A stretch of DNA of 64,000 bases from Anseranas semipalmata (GCA_013399115.1 VXAA01003315.1:18041-82040); one strand, 5' to 3'; positions 48,891 through 62,130 are shown, counted from the first letter of the stretch. The notes: generated by a model not told the origin, from the sequence alone. Made by a program: numbers and translations.

Positions 48891-48964
48891 TTATTTCCTG
48901 TTCCTCACAGGAAGGATATCTGTAATCCAGTAGTGAAACAGAGTAATGACTATCTTGGTATGAT
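48891..48964 (-). CDS. ERICH1: ERICH1 last coding exon
   Basis: The acceptor ...tttctttgtttcag is followed by 74 nt that complete a split GAT (Asp) codon with exon 53469-53663, then encode HTKIVITLFHYWITDILPVR plus NRK and TAA. Human ERICH1 ends with a very similar stretch (FFSYWITHILP near the C terminus, as I recall it), so both frame and position fit. The encoded W-I-T-x-I-L-P is the most conserved part. AAATAAA at the end makes an AATAAA that overlaps the stop codon. The exon is too short to be found by open-frame length; it was found by following the phase and the expected C-terminal motif. Confidence 0.88.
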
Positions 48965-51900
48965 CTGAAACAAAGAAAAAATATTTATCCTGAAATATCT
49001 CTATGACATTTTTGAACATTAAAGAAAAACAGTTGTGTGAACATCTGTTTCCATTTGATATTAGCATTTCTATAAAAACAATGCAGACATTGGAGCTTAA
49101 AGCCTAGTATATATGAATTCCTAGAAAAACAGGAGCATTTTCTTGTAGCAGGTCAGTTATTTGTATGAAATACAATTTGTTCTATATTTTTGAATGCCTT
49201 ATTTATTATGATTCATTAATTCAGAAGAAAGATTTAAATGACTTGATCATATGGGTAAGGCTAAAAGAGCACAATCTTCTCCATTTCTTTCTTTCTGGAG
49301 AGTAATTTCACACATTATTATTTAAGTTACAGTAGCACCTAGAAGTCCCAGTTAAGAATGAGTCTTCTTGTATTAAATCACATCTAGACAGCTGTAGTAA
49401 AGCCCCCAAATTTCTGTCTTAATTCAAGGATTATGTATTTAATGTTATTTATTTTTAATGATAGGAATTTCTACGGTACTTATCACATAATATCACATTT
49501 AAGATGGTTCTATAATGTTATGCTAATACAGCTTTCACATTTAATTTCCTTTTCTTTGAATGCTCATCCAAAAAAAAAAAAATTAAATTTAATCATTTTA
49601 GGGCCTCTGTGTATCCAGCCTGTGTGCCATATTGGCACACAGTAACTCTATTACTTCTGGTCTGCAAAATATACCCCCCACACAAAGGAGACATATATAA
49701 AGGACAACTCTCTGAAAAACGACAGTTAAAAGAAACTTCTAGCTCATTGGTGAGTGATAATTTCCTAGGCAACAAGGAAGGAGCATATTTGAGACTTGAT
49801 ACTAACCAACAAAGGGAAAATGTTAGTAGATAAAGGACTGAAGATGATTAGAAACTGAATTAGTTCATAAATTAGGAGATAATGACATATTTTTTTAAAT
49901 TAGGTGATCACCTATGCTTTAATAATTGATGTGAAATGAGAATTAAGTAGCCCTCATTCCAAAAGCTATAGTTTCCAACCAGCAAAAGGAGCATTACTTC
50001 CAGTTATAGCTCTTTGCTTTTGCCCGCTGCACAGTGCAGGATCGTGAAGGCACCTGGCCAGATACTCTCTGATAAATACCAGCAAAGCTCCCATCACTAG
50101 AAATGTGTGTCTATTTGACTTACAAACATTCTGTTCCCTGAGTTTAGAGAAGACTGTAGGTAGAGCTAAGTGTTTTTCATTAAAGACTACAAAATAAATG
50201 GAAATAGTAATAGGACATTGTTCTTTTTCTTTAAAACCTGAGAACTATGCCACTTTAGATAACCATTTTCAAACAAAACTTGTTAACCAACCTCAATTTT
50301 TTATGATCACTGAAGTACAAGGTAACCATTCAGATGCTATGCAGTCTCCCATTTATGAGGTGATGACATCTAGACAGATCGACCACAATCTCTTAATCAT
50401 TGAGATTCTGTTTCAATCTCCTTAGCAATTTACTCTTCCTCAAAAAGTTTTCCGACCCACCATCAACCTTCGTATACCTTTCTTTGACATGGCTGCAAAT
50501 AGTGAGATCTAAAAGCTAAAGACAAAACAAACTTTTTTTTTTCTTCATTGTGGCTTTCTTCTTTTGACTGAACCATGATTCCAAATTTGAATAACATGCT
50601 AGGACGTGTGAAGGAAATTCCAAAGCATGGTCTTGAACCAGTGGTCTGCAGACCTTGGGCAGTCCATAGCCTTACTCTAAAGAGTCTGTGAAAAGCAACT
50701 CAGAAAAGCAAGGCTGTCACCAGTAGGAATAACCTGGCTAAATGAAACTTGGTAGAACCAGTGGAAAACTAAAAAACAAAAAACAAAGTTATATAATGGT
50801 ATGTTTACTTTATAAAGTTTACTAATGGAGAGTGTTCATTTATATGAGAAAGATGGATCATTTCTCACTGTTTTTTTCCTACCCTTTTCTTCCTTGAAGT
50901 AAAGTCAAAACTGAACAAAACATAGCACCCATCATTACTGCTTTGATGCACCTTAAGTAGAACAATAGCCACAGGAAAAGGGTTAATGTATTGCTTCTTG
51001 AACTACAGGAAATAAAATAGGTTCATTTTGTAAAAATAATACACCCTGCTAAAATTAAGAAAAAATTGTTTTCTTTTCATTATATTAAGAAGGAATAACC
51101 TTTCCTACTATGTCATCATGTCCCAGTAAACAAAACCAGAAAAAAGGCAAGAAAATCATACAAACTTGTAAAAAAAAAAAGAGATTTCTGTGATGCAGTG
51201 TACATTTTTATCTTCATAAACAGTCCTACCCTGCAGTTCTATTACAAGAACTTGAATTTGCTGAGACAAGTTTTTATAACTGTGACTTCTATAACCTGCT
51301 TGTTGGGAATGAAATCTAAAATTTTAGAAACTAGGCAAGATGACCTATTATTGAGACAAAGATAGGAAAAATAAATGTATAATTAAAAGTCTAATTCAAG
51401 TTAAAATTTCAGAACGTTATATTCTCATCCACTGAAATTCCTCTATTACAAATTTAATGTATTGTTAAACTCTGCTGAGCCAAATTAATATCTAGCAGGT
51501 GTTTAATTATCCTTTAATAATTCATAACAATATATTTTCTTCTTACATTGTTGTACCTCATGAATATCAAATCAACTAAGTTACATCACTGTGAACCTGG
51601 CACAGATTAGAATTGAGCCTGGAGTGACAACAGTTACTAGGAGAAAAATCAACTGACAGAGTAAACAGTTTCAGGCTGTACCAGCAGAAACATAAATGAA
51701 TTTAAAGAAATCACTCAGAAAATTGTCTTCTGTTTTTTCAAGTGACAAAGACATACATCTGAATATCAGGGTAGTTGCATGGATTTGTTTCTAATTTGCT
51801 TCTGTTTTCTCTTCTGTCTTCAATTTGACATTTCTGCTATATAAAAGGAAACAGCAGCTTGCCTAAAGGCTGCAAAACCAACAGAATTCCTATTGTATTC

Positions 51901-53468
51901 AGTAGAATTTGGATAAGGCCTGTAAGGAATATCCCGAATGTGGTCACTTCAACAGCTCCACTTTGATTTAATCAATAGAAGCTGAATTGGGTCATTCAAC
52001 ACAGGGCCAATTACCTCTACCACTATTCCTGCTGAGTCCTGCTTAGTTTGCAAATGTTTATTACATTCAGTGAGACTATCTGATTAAAATGAAGATCATA
52101 GAATCTAGGCTTTAAATTAATTCTTGATTGCAAGAAGGATTTTGTTCCATGCATACCCGGATACTTTGTATCTATCAGAACCTTCAGGGCTGTCATAGTC
52201 CTTTTCTACATTTTAAAGAAACCAATATTCAACTCTTTAAGAATGTCCTTTTCAAAATTTATCAGCTAGGAACTCTACAGGCAGGAATTCTTTCTTTTCA
52301 GTATTTTTACAATACACAGCATACAGTAGGCTCCAATGTGGACTGGGATCTTTTGCCACTATCATGCTGTAAATTATTTACTGATGTTGTGAACAGTAGT
52401 CTCTTCTTTGAATGTTATTGCTAAGCATCTGATAGCTATGATCTTACTTACTCTGTTACCACACTACTATCACCTGAGTCATTACTTTTTAAAAGACTTA
52501 GAGCATGATCTGAAATGGTTGAGATTCTCTTGTGCCATAGCAAGTGCTCTCAACTTTGATTAAATTCTTTGGGAGGCAAGAAAATTCTGCACATCTTGCA
52601 GATTTGGCTGATGATGCAACAAATGCACTAATGACAAGTAAGAATGAGCATTGAAATGTCAACTGCTTGGAAAATGAATTATTATGGACCTTCTATGGAC
52701 TACATGCTAATCTCACATTCACTCGAGGAACTATTAACTGTCTAAGAAGAAATTATACTAAAATTATAGGGGTTATAATAGAGAACAAAAGGAGCATGAA
52801 TGAAATCAGACTTGGGCCTCAGGGATGAAAGGGTTTAGTAACAGAATATTTTTTCTTTTTATGAATGACATTATTATATCGTTTATTATAGAGACTTTGC
52901 TTTTTTACATAATCAACAGTATTTTAGTAAAACTGACATTTATATTTAAACAAAAACAAAGCTGTAAATCAAACTTCAGCATGCAAAATCTTAAAGAAGC
53001 CAGATAGGTAACCAAAAGGAAATGAAATAATGGGCTTTATTGATTAATATGCATGTAAAATAAATCCTAAACTTGATGAATGAAAACTCCACAATAAACA
53101 AGTTAATTCCAGTGATTTAAAAAGTCTATAAAGACAACGTATTAAAATATGCTTTAAACATTATTAAATCTTAAAACAGCTGAGATTTTTAAAAAATGTG
53201 TTTTAAGAACCTAAATCTTCGTGTACTCTGCATTCGCTGCAGAATATGAAAAGTTTCTGTCTTTATCATAACCAACCAAGAAACAGGGGGAATTACTATA
53301 TTTTCTGTGGAAATTCTGTGGGAATTATGCTTTCAAATCTTGTATAAGCATACATTTACCACTATACAATTATTTACAGCTTCCCAATACAAAAACCTGT
53401 GACAAATCTGAATTTTAATCCACACTAAAAAGAATGTCAGTGAATGATCATGACTGAATGGTACTTAC
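48965..53468 (-). other. ERICH1: ERICH1 last intron
   Basis: About 4.5 kb of AT-rich sequence between the donor (CCTG|GTAAGT at 53468) and the acceptor (ttcag ending 48965). No exon, CR1 or LTR was recognised inside. Open frames such as 52128-52424 (plus) have no splice bounds. Confidence 0.8.
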
Positions 53469-53663
53469 CAGGAGGCATCGTGGAATGTTCTTGGAATTGT
53501 TTCAAAGCATCTTTCAGTCTGTCAATATCCTGTAGCAATACAAGGGATTTCAGCTGATGTAGAAGTGTCACATCTGAGGAAGACATGTTGCGAGATTCAA
53601 GACACTGTAAAAGCTCTTGAGCAGTTGCTGAATTTACAGCAGAATCCGTGCATTCTGATTTAT
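53469..53663 (-). CDS. ERICH1: ERICH1 penultimate coding exon
   Basis: A 195-nt exon with an excellent acceptor (tgtttttccag) and a near-consensus donor (CTG|GTAAGT), phase 1 on both sides. It encodes KSECTDSAVNS, then AQELLQCLESRNM, SSSDVTLLHQLKSLVLLQD and DRLKDALKQFQEHSTMPP. The pattern S-DV-x-LL..LK-LLLLQD.-RLK-AL..F.EH-TMPP is the conserved C-terminal block of ERICH1 and is probably helical. The function of ERICH1 is not established in any source I know. The split codon at the 5' end is A|AT (Asn) with exon 56061-56435. No frameshift or stop is present, so the gene looks intact here. Confidence 0.94.
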
Positions 53664-56060
53664 CTGGAAAAACATTGGGAAACCACATTAAAAATATTCA
53701 ATGAACATGGAGAATTTTCAAAGATAGTACCTTCCTTTTTAGTATAACTTACAACCAAACATCATGTACTAAAGAGCAGCTCGTTCCATTTTTCATTAAT
53801 TATTTAAACAAAGATAAGAGGGGAAAATATCAAATTCAAAAAGTAAAAAGTACAATAGAATTCATCATGACACGAAGGCAAGAGGAATCTAAATCTTCAT
53901 CTTTGCTAAGATGAAGGTATGATGAAGAGACTGTACTGTAGACAAAGTCTTTGCTTCTTAAACACCATGTATTATAAAAATGCACACGTGGAGATGCAAC
54001 AATTGTGCAGAACTAATGCAAAGCACTTCTGGAGGCATCCAGTTGTCTTGTTACTGTACTTAAATGTTTTTATTTAAAAAGTGGTTATTACAGCTTGCAA
54101 CACAGCAGCAAAGGCCATACTTTGTTTCTACTGTGCTAAAGCATACGTTAATACTTCCTTTCCAGTAACAATGGAATATCCCTTTAACCAGACTCCCCTT
54201 AAAGTTACATTCTTCTGTTTTTTTTTTTTTTTTTTAACCAGCAAACCAAGTAATAAGAATGGATTTTTCCTGATTCAGCTTTCTGACATAAGTACAAGAA
54301 GTATAACCCAATGTTACCATTGAGAATGCTGCTAAAAGCAACGGCTTCCAATTTTATTTAAAAAAATGGGGAGTGTTAAAGTCACTCAACTAGAAAAGGC
54401 AAACAGCATGATGTCAGATCTATATATAAACTAGGACTTGCTTAACAAGAAAGTTAGTCACACTCTGATTTATGGATGTGAGAGATCTTATCAGCAGATG
54501 GCTCAAGATTCTGATCTGCAGGTTTGACACCATGGCTAGTCAGTCTGTCTACCACTGCTATAACCTGACCTTGATGTTGAGGGAAGCCGGGCAACTAAAC
54601 ACTTTTTCTTAAAATTCTACATGTGACACAGCTGTGGACAATTGACCAGTTTTCTGTTTTGGACCATGTATTAAGAGCAGAATGGTTAACTGTTTACAAT
54701 TTTACTCAGTTGCTCTGGAGTTATGCTACTGTAAATGCAAGTAGTGTAGTTTACACTTCCATACACTGAAGTAGTAAAATTCTTATTTTTGGTGATGGAA
54801 GTACATTAGCCAGAAAGTAGGATGGCTTTCAAATGCTAGACATCGTATGAAGACCTGACACAGCAGAAATATTTTAACAGTAAGCAAAGAAAATTCTATA
54901 TATAAATCTTGAGAAAAAAATTAACATGAAATCCCTGATGTCATCTTAACAGGGTTTTTAAAGTAATTCGGTAGTCTAAAGATGAATTTTATGGGAGTAG
55001 GGGCTGACAGCTCTGACTGAAGATGGACCTATACAGGTAGGTAAGCTTTTTAATCTTCATGTAGCTCCACAAAGACAGTCAAGGCCATGCACTTTGAAAA
55101 TATTTTCACTGCTTTTTTCCAGTTTTACAAGGCAGTTATCATTTTAAAGCTATATTCTGAGCTGAATAACTAAAGAACACACTATCTTGCCTTTAAGAAA
55201 ACATATTTAATTCTAGATGATACCAACATAATCTGGTGTATGTACAGATAATTATGATACTTATCATTAAAACATCATTATTTCTGGAAGGCATTAATGA
55301 CATAAGCACCATACAAACAGCTTTTTTGGAGGGCAACGGAAGAAACATATTTAGCTCCAACAGTAAGAATTTCCCTGATTTTAGTGTCCAGAATGAACAC
55401 TCATTACGCCATTAGGCCTATCATTAGGGATAATATGCATGTAATCTTTTTTAAAGTGGTATGGAATGTGCATTGAATATCAGTTGACATTCATCTTGTT
55501 CACAAGTACTTTATGCCAATATGCTTTCCCAATGCCAATGGTATCTTCCTCTTTCCTCTTGGATGCAGTCTGTCTAGATTTTATTATACATTACAAATAA
55601 ATCTCCCCCTGGGAAGGAGAGCTTTTTGAAAAGTAGGTTGGTTCAGAGATAGTAAGCATGAAAGTAGTTTAGAATATTAGCAATTATTGCTCTCATTTGA
55701 AGCTTTTTGAAAGCAAGTAATCCTTCTGGATATTTGCTTTCAGAAAAAAGAAGAATTTGGTCCATTTTAACCACTACACTTACTCCAAGCACACTGGAAT
55801 GTTTTAAAAATGAGAAAGGAATAGTATGTGCATTTTCAAAGACAGAGAAACAAAGAGATTAGGATCACAGTTTTCTACATTGATGTGGATGCTTTCACGT
55901 ACACACCTGAAAATGGGACAAATGCTAAGGATGTGCATGTCTTAAGAGTTCAGAAGAGATACTTCTCTAGCAGATTTGGCCCATTCTACAGAAATAAGAA
56001 GTGCACATCTATTTTCCTTAATGTGGTAATACTCACAAAAAAGGAGAAAGTGATACATAC
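53664..56060 (-). other. ERICH1: ERICH1 intron
   Basis: About 2.4 kb between donor ACA|GTATGT and acceptor tttttccag. AT-rich, with a T run of about 17 bases at 54220-54236. No nested gene or recognisable transposon. Confidence 0.85.
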
Positions 56061-56435
56061 TGTCAGCAAAATAAATTTGTTGTGTTGCCTGAAAGAAATT
56101 CAGGATGCTATCTGCCTTTTCATCTATGTCTTTTAAGTCTGCTGCTCCTTCTCTGTTGTTTTTGTCAGGCTGATATGTAAAATCCACACCAGTAGTTTTT
56201 GTTAGCAGGCCAGCTGCTCTCATTTTTTCTTTCTGTCGTTTCTTTTTCATTTTCCTCTTTTTGTTTTTGCTTATTTTAGGGCTGTCTATCTGCTGCAGCT
56301 GTAAATTATCCTGAACAAGAGTTTCTTGCATTCCAGACTCTGTTTGTTCTCCATGTAAATTATTAGAGTTTTGCAAACTGTTCTTTTGTTTCTTCCTTCG
56401 AATGCGTTTTCTCTTGGTTTGTCCTTGATGTTCCT
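56061..56435 (-). CDS. ERICH1: ERICH1 large basic internal exon
   Basis: A 375-nt exon with acceptor tttctcttttgaatctgcag and donor GACA|GTATGT. It enters and leaves in phase 1. In order it encodes a basic stretch QTKRKRIRRKKQKN, a neutral Gln/Asn-rich linker, a second lysine block ISKNKKRKMKKKRQKEK, then RAAGLLTKTTGVDFTYQP, an acidic spacer, and ILNFFQATQQIYFAD. The arrangement (basic block, SKNKKRK..KKK, AAGL..K..GV.F.YQP, ILNF...Q.IYF) is that of human ERICH1. The two lysine clusters are candidate nuclear localisation signals (inference). The human protein has long Glu-rich repeats between YQP and ILNF; here only about 21 residues separate them, so the bird form is compact. Confidence 0.94.
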
Positions 56436-59400
56436 CTGCAGATTCAAAAGAGAAATGATAGTTGTAAATAAGAAGATCTGTAATAAGCATTTTGGAACTG
56501 CATACAATGAAATATGACTCCCTTCAAACTCTGGGACGTCTGAGTGGCTCTAACCTTACTTTTATGATTAGAATGCCTTTCAGTGCTACAATGTCAAAGC
56601 CAACTTTTGTGAATGCATTGAGTTAGAAAAGCTCTTTTCCCTTCTGCTTTCAATAAAGACTGTACTCTCCGTGCTACACACTTTACATCACATTTACCTT
56701 CTTAAGGCAGATACTGTGGTTCTACACAGAGAGTAAGGTCAAAAGAATTACCAGGGCAAAAAACAATATGGGCATGCTGGGGGACATGGGATGAGGAGCT
56801 CCCCCAAGAGGTCCACACTGCCAGTTGCTAGACTTGACCAAGAACGCAAGAATGCATGTAATTCACAACAAAAGACTGATGCATCCCTCCATGATAGTAC
56901 TGTGCTTTAAAAACACCAAGCATCTGTTTCTGATTCTTCTACTTTCTCCTCCTTAAACATCATCTCCATTTGGGATATCTTATTGCTAGCTCAGCTTTGG
57001 ACATCAACTTTATAGGGAGAGCATGCAGGGCATCATTGACCTTGGCAAGTAATCTCTGATCTCTCTAACAGCCTGTCTTGGTTCTGTCATTCCCTTGCCA
57101 CATTATAATTTCCTTACGAGCTAATTCTTCAAAAGCCTCAAATGCCAAGGGAAAGAAGTCCCTCTTGCTCTCCAAGACAGCTTTCATGTTTCTTTATTCA
57201 GATCTTATCACCGCACACAAAGCCAGAATTCTGAAGTCATCTCTGACCCTGAACTGACTTGCTCCCACACACACTCTCTTCTGAATGCAAGCCTTCCTGG
57301 CACTAGCAAGGGAAGACTGCCAGAATCCATCTTTCCTTTGACTGCACTGCTGCTGAAATCTGTATTCATGCCTATAATAATTTCCTGTCTAATTAACCAA
57401 AATTCCCTCTTCCATAGCTTAACAAAATCCTCACACATTTAATCACGGAGCCCTGAATGCCAGTGTTCTTCTAATACCTAGCTGCAGAACCTTAAGCCAT
57501 TTATCCTTCCCTCAACCTCTGCCTGCACGTTTCTAAATTCCTCACAATGCACTGAAACCAGCAGTCTTTTTTACCTGGTTTTATGCCATTCTCTCAGGGT
57601 CAAAGAATCTTTGCTCGCCTAACGCCGGAGTCACGCAGCAGAGACACCTGTAGCCCATCTCTTGTTTCCAAATGATCTGCAGTGTCCTGAACTGCCTCTG
57701 ACATCCTCAGCTTGTTTGGCTCCCTCATCACTCCTCCCCCTCCAGTCTTTGCCTCTATTTTCTCCATAGTTGGAGGCCCTCTCCTTCATTTCTGTTGCTT
57801 TTTCTGTCTTGAACTCTGTCAGCTCTGAGCCACTTTCTCTCTTTAAATATCACCGTAAGACTTTTAGTTCTTTAGCTGACAGATGACTCACCGCAAAGCA
57901 ATTTTCCATACTTTCTATGAAGAAGGCTGTGTAAAAATAAATTTGCTGTATTGTAACTGAACACCACAGCATGTTAATGACACACCAAACGTCACCTCAT
58001 ACCCACAGTGTGGAATGTTTTGCACGCATGGTATTTGAGCTAAATATCTTTAGACGTGATTTGGGCATATGGGATGTGGGAAAAATAACGTCTCTGTAGT
58101 CCTGTAGGAATAAAATACCAGAACTGAAGGCAGATATGAATGGTGAAAGATAACATAAACAAAACATCAATGTTTCATCTTAAGATCTAATTTGTGATTT
58201 CACGGGTGTATTTGTGTTACAATAGGTGAATTCAACTATAAACACAGATACATTGCTCCTTAAAATTGCTCAGCTCTCTGTTAACCTGAACACGTTATCT
58301 GCTAACAAAGCTACTCCAATTTGTGCTCTTGGCAAAGTGGTCCAACATGCTTTTTAAGCATCCAAGACTCAGTAAATCACAGCAAAAACTATGGCCTGTT
58401 GTGCAGTCAAGCACCCTCAATTGGTTTAAAGCCACTTAAAAAAATGGTGCACAAGGGAGAACAGGGCTTAGGATAGTTGAAGTTTTGAGTCAAATCCGGA
58501 AGTTCCCTTATCCATGGTAGCTCAGGACAGCAGGTCTCAGAGTGGGTGAAGCTGTCAAAATGCAGAATGAATGTAGTCTTCCCATATATATGTTATCAAG
58601 ATAAATACCCACTTGAAAGGAAATCAGAACTGTGCTGAGCTTCCTCCAACACAGGAAACAAATCAAGCCCAAGACATTACCTAGTTCTCTTTAGGAGTTA
58701 ACCTGCCAGTCCTCTAGCAGTTTTTTTGTCATTCTTTCCCATATACCAAAACATTTCTTCAGTAAGACTGAAATTTTGCCTTGATTATTCCAGAATTCTC
58801 CCTGTTGGACAGTCAGCAACTTTCAGCCTCAACTACTGCCCCATGTGTGGGAACAACTAGTGATCTGGCATCGGGAATAGATGAAATTAGATGTTGCTAA
58901 AGGCAAAGCAATGCACAGAAAAAGGATTAATTTGGACAACTCACTGCTACAGTCAGAGTGAACTGTTATCCATTCAGGAAAAGCAAAACAAAAACCAGAC
59001 CTAGTTTCCACAGACCTGGCATCACTATGGAAAGCTCAGTGAAAACATTTGCTCAGTGGGTATCAGTGATCAAATCAGCAAACACCTTGTTTGCATACCA
59101 AAGAAACAGGATGGAAAATAACAGGAACAATATTACAAAGCTATTATATAAATCTGTTGTGCTCTTCAAGCTTGTCATGCTTTATTTCTTAGCGTAGTCC
59201 CGACATAAGACGTTGGCAGAAAAGAACATGACTCTCACGGAAGTTATCATAGACATGCCCAAAAGGTATGTATTATTTGACTTGAAACAAAGATTAATAA
59301 AATGGGCTCTATTTCTGCCTCCTCATGCATGAACAAAGTGACATCTAATTAATCTGAGCAGTTTCACAAGCATGTAGAAAAAAGTAAACACTTATTTTCT

Positions 59401-59689
59401 GAACAATACAGTTTACTTATTGAATTCACGTGTGTGGTAAGCACAGAAGCCAAGAGCTTAATGGGATTCAGTAAGTGGTTGTTTATACAGGCAGCAAGGC
59501 TGTAACAGCTATGCTAACACATAAATAAGAGTTGTAGAAGAAATGTAAACCATAATGTTTAAGTCGCAGCCCTCACGGTGATGTTAAATGAAATGTTCAG
59601 TGGGAGTCACCTCCTATAACTTGAGCTGTCTGAAAAGTAAATACTTGGACCTATGCTCCCGCTAATAAACCGAGAGGCTAGAAGCTTTA
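56436..59689 (-). other. ERICH1: ERICH1 upstream intron (left part)
   Basis: No further ERICH1 exon was found in this stretch or further right. The region 56.7-57.9 kb is slightly GC-richer and unique-looking, but gives no splice-bounded coding block. Confidence 0.55.
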
Positions 59690-59828
59690 TCCCTGGAGGT
59701 GTTCAAGGCCAGGCTGGATGGGGCTTTGGGCAACCTGGTCTAGTGGGAGGTGTCCCTGCCCATGGCAGGGGGTTGGAACTGGATGGTCTTTAAGGTCCCT
59801 TCCAACCCAAGCCATTCTATGGTTCTAC
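59690..59828 (+). mobile_element. CR1 LINE 3' end
   Basis: About 139 bases: tccctggaggtgttcaagg, then the tttgggcaacctggtctag block and the cccttccaacccaagcc end with attctatg and attctac-type octamers. Young and 5'-truncated. It lies in the probable ERICH1 intron in antisense orientation. Confidence 0.95.
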
Positions 59829-61284
59829 GAAGCCTCGTAAAGCAATTTGCCTCATCCTAAACCACCTGGGATGAAAATGCACACTAAAGGTCTCCATCTC
59901 TCTCCCTCCCTCCTTCTCTCAACTACATAGGAAACGTAGACAATGAACTTGGACTAGTTGCTTTCAACAACTGAGAAGAATTAGTCTATTTTACAAAAAT
60001 TAACAGTATGGAAGAAGATGCTTCTTAGCAAGAGCCTGCAGATCATGTTGTGATTTTTTTTTACCAATTAACAAAATCCACTGTTCTATGCACAAATGTT
60101 TTTGACTGATTCTCTATATTTCAAACCAGTAGGGAGGGCTTGATAAAATTTCAGTAGATACGAATTTGGTTGCAATAATTTTTCCCATGGACTGAAGAGG
60201 CTTGTTGTGTCAAAGAAGCATAACTGTAACGAATACATGGAACGTATACCACACAAGCAATCTTCATAACAGCTTGAATAGATACTTAAGTAACATTGAC
60301 AGAAACATCAGCTTCTGGACCAGGCTAACTGTAACCGCAATTCTATCTACAGCTTGTCCTAAACGCACAAGAGCTAATGATTCTTCTTCTCTTTCTGTTC
60401 CATAATGGCCTGTCACCTCTCTCCAAAGACCCATCTCTGCTCCAAAGGTGGCTTAATTTATCACATAATCTAATTATCTAGAAGCAATTGTCTTTAACCT
60501 GTTTAGCCTGGACTTGGTGCCCTTGGTCAGACTGAACAAAGTAGCTTCCAGACAGAATGCTCATGAACATTTTCCACCCATGGTCATAATTCGATAAGCA
60601 TTTCGTTCAGCCTTAATAAGAACACCCTGTTCAGGAACTGTTAAGAGTTGAAAACAACTGTTTTCTTTGCTTTTTTTTCCTGCCTTATTCTTTTTAGCCT
60701 CCCCTGATGCAGTTTACCGTGCAGCTGCACAGTCGCACTAATCTGACTGATAGAATGATGCAGAAGTGGGAATGAGTAGCCTGAAAAATGTAAGTTAGCA
60801 CCAAAAGAGAAAGTCATCTACTAACAACTTATCTCGTTCGGACTGAAACATTAAAAAGCCTTCTCCATGCAAACTGCATGTCTCCTTAACAGAACAGAGG
60901 CACAGCTCCATCAATAAACAGACCTGAACTGAAGACTCAGTTTATAAAACTGCTTATTGAATTTTGATAATGAAAAGTCAGCACATCTAGTTTATAACTT
61001 CAAGAAAAAAATAGAAAATAATAAAAATAATGATTTACGTTAGGACTTTGAATATGCCGACTTTATTTATTAACTTCTATTATACTAGTGAGGTACGCTA
61101 TGTAATTTATCAAGGCAGCTAGAGACACAAAGAGATTAAATGCCAGAAGGTAAGAGCAAACTACCTCTTCTGGCTGTATCTCCCATTCAGACTAACCATG
61201 ACTATGGGCACATTGCTGGCAACGACATGATTGAAAAGAGCTTCCTCAAGTTCAGACGTGTTCTTTCAGTTCCTTCAGACAACG
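59829..61284. other. Gene-free stretch (probable ERICH1 intron)
   Basis: AT-rich, with no supportable feature. Confidence 0.5.
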
Positions 61285-61464
61285 TGTAGTGGTTTTACCC
61301 TGCCGGGCAGCTGAACTCCACCACAGCCGCTCTCTCACTCCCCCTCCTCAAAGAGGAGGAGAAGAAAGTATGATGTAGGGAAACAGGGTCTCTCGCAGGT
61401 TGAGATAAGGGTAATTTAATTAAAGGGGAAAAAAAAGGAGAGAACAAGCGAAGGCCACGCGGAA
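61285..61464 (+). mobile_element. ERVL-like LTR, 5' portion, running into an assembly gap
   Basis: It begins TGTAGTGGTTTTACCC and continues gggcagctgaactccacc and cactccccctcctc, clearly related to the start of the LTRs at 20931-21778 (minus) and 28267 (plus). From about 61390 (gttgagataagg) it diverges into a different subfamily. The rest lies in the N run. The five bases before it are caacg. No matching CAACG or LTR end appears after the gap, so element length and TSD are unknown. Confidence 0.85.
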
Positions 61465-62067
61465 NNNNNNNNNNNNNNNNNNNNNNNNNNNNNNNNNNNN
61501 NNNNNNNNNNNNNNNNNNNNNNNNNNNNNNNNNNNNNNNNNNNNNNNNNNNNNNNNNNNNNNNNNNNNNNNNNNNNNNNNNNNNNNNNNNNNNNNNNNNN
61601 NNNNNNNNNNNNNNNNNNNNNNNNNNNNNNNNNNNNNNNNNNNNNNNNNNNNNNNNNNNNNNNNNNNNNNNNNNNNNNNNNNNNNNNNNNNNNNNNNNNN
61701 NNNNNNNNNNNNNNNNNNNNNNNNNNNNNNNNNNNNNNNNNNNNNNNNNNNNNNNNNNNNNNNNNNNNNNNNNNNNNNNNNNNNNNNNNNNNNNNNNNNN
61801 NNNNNNNNNNNNNNNNNNNNNNNNNNNNNNNNNNNNNNNNNNNNNNNNNNNNNNNNNNNNNNNNNNNNNNNNNNNNNNNNNNNNNNNNNNNNNNNNNNNN
61901 NNNNNNNNNNNNNNNNNNNNNNNNNNNNNNNNNNNNNNNNNNNNNNNNNNNNNNNNNNNNNNNNNNNNNNNNNNNNNNNNNNNNNNNNNNNNNNNNNNNN
62001 NNNNNNNNNNNNNNNNNNNNNNNNNNNNNNNNNNNNNNNNNNNNNNNNNNNNNNNNNNNNNNNNNNN
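61465..62067. other. Assembly gap (603 N)
   Basis: Run of N starting inside the LTR that begins at 61285. Long open frames reported across it are meaningless. Confidence 1.
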
Positions 62068-62097
62068 TATAAAAACATTCCTTAAAAAAACACAAAC

Positions 62098-62099
<2 letters not shown>

Positions 62100-62129
<30 letters not shown>
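62100..62129. repeat. Poly(A) run
   Basis: About 30 A shortly after the gap, preceded by A-rich sequence. It could be the tail of a retroposed element whose body is in the gap. Confidence 0.85.
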
Positions 62130-62130
<1 letters not shown>

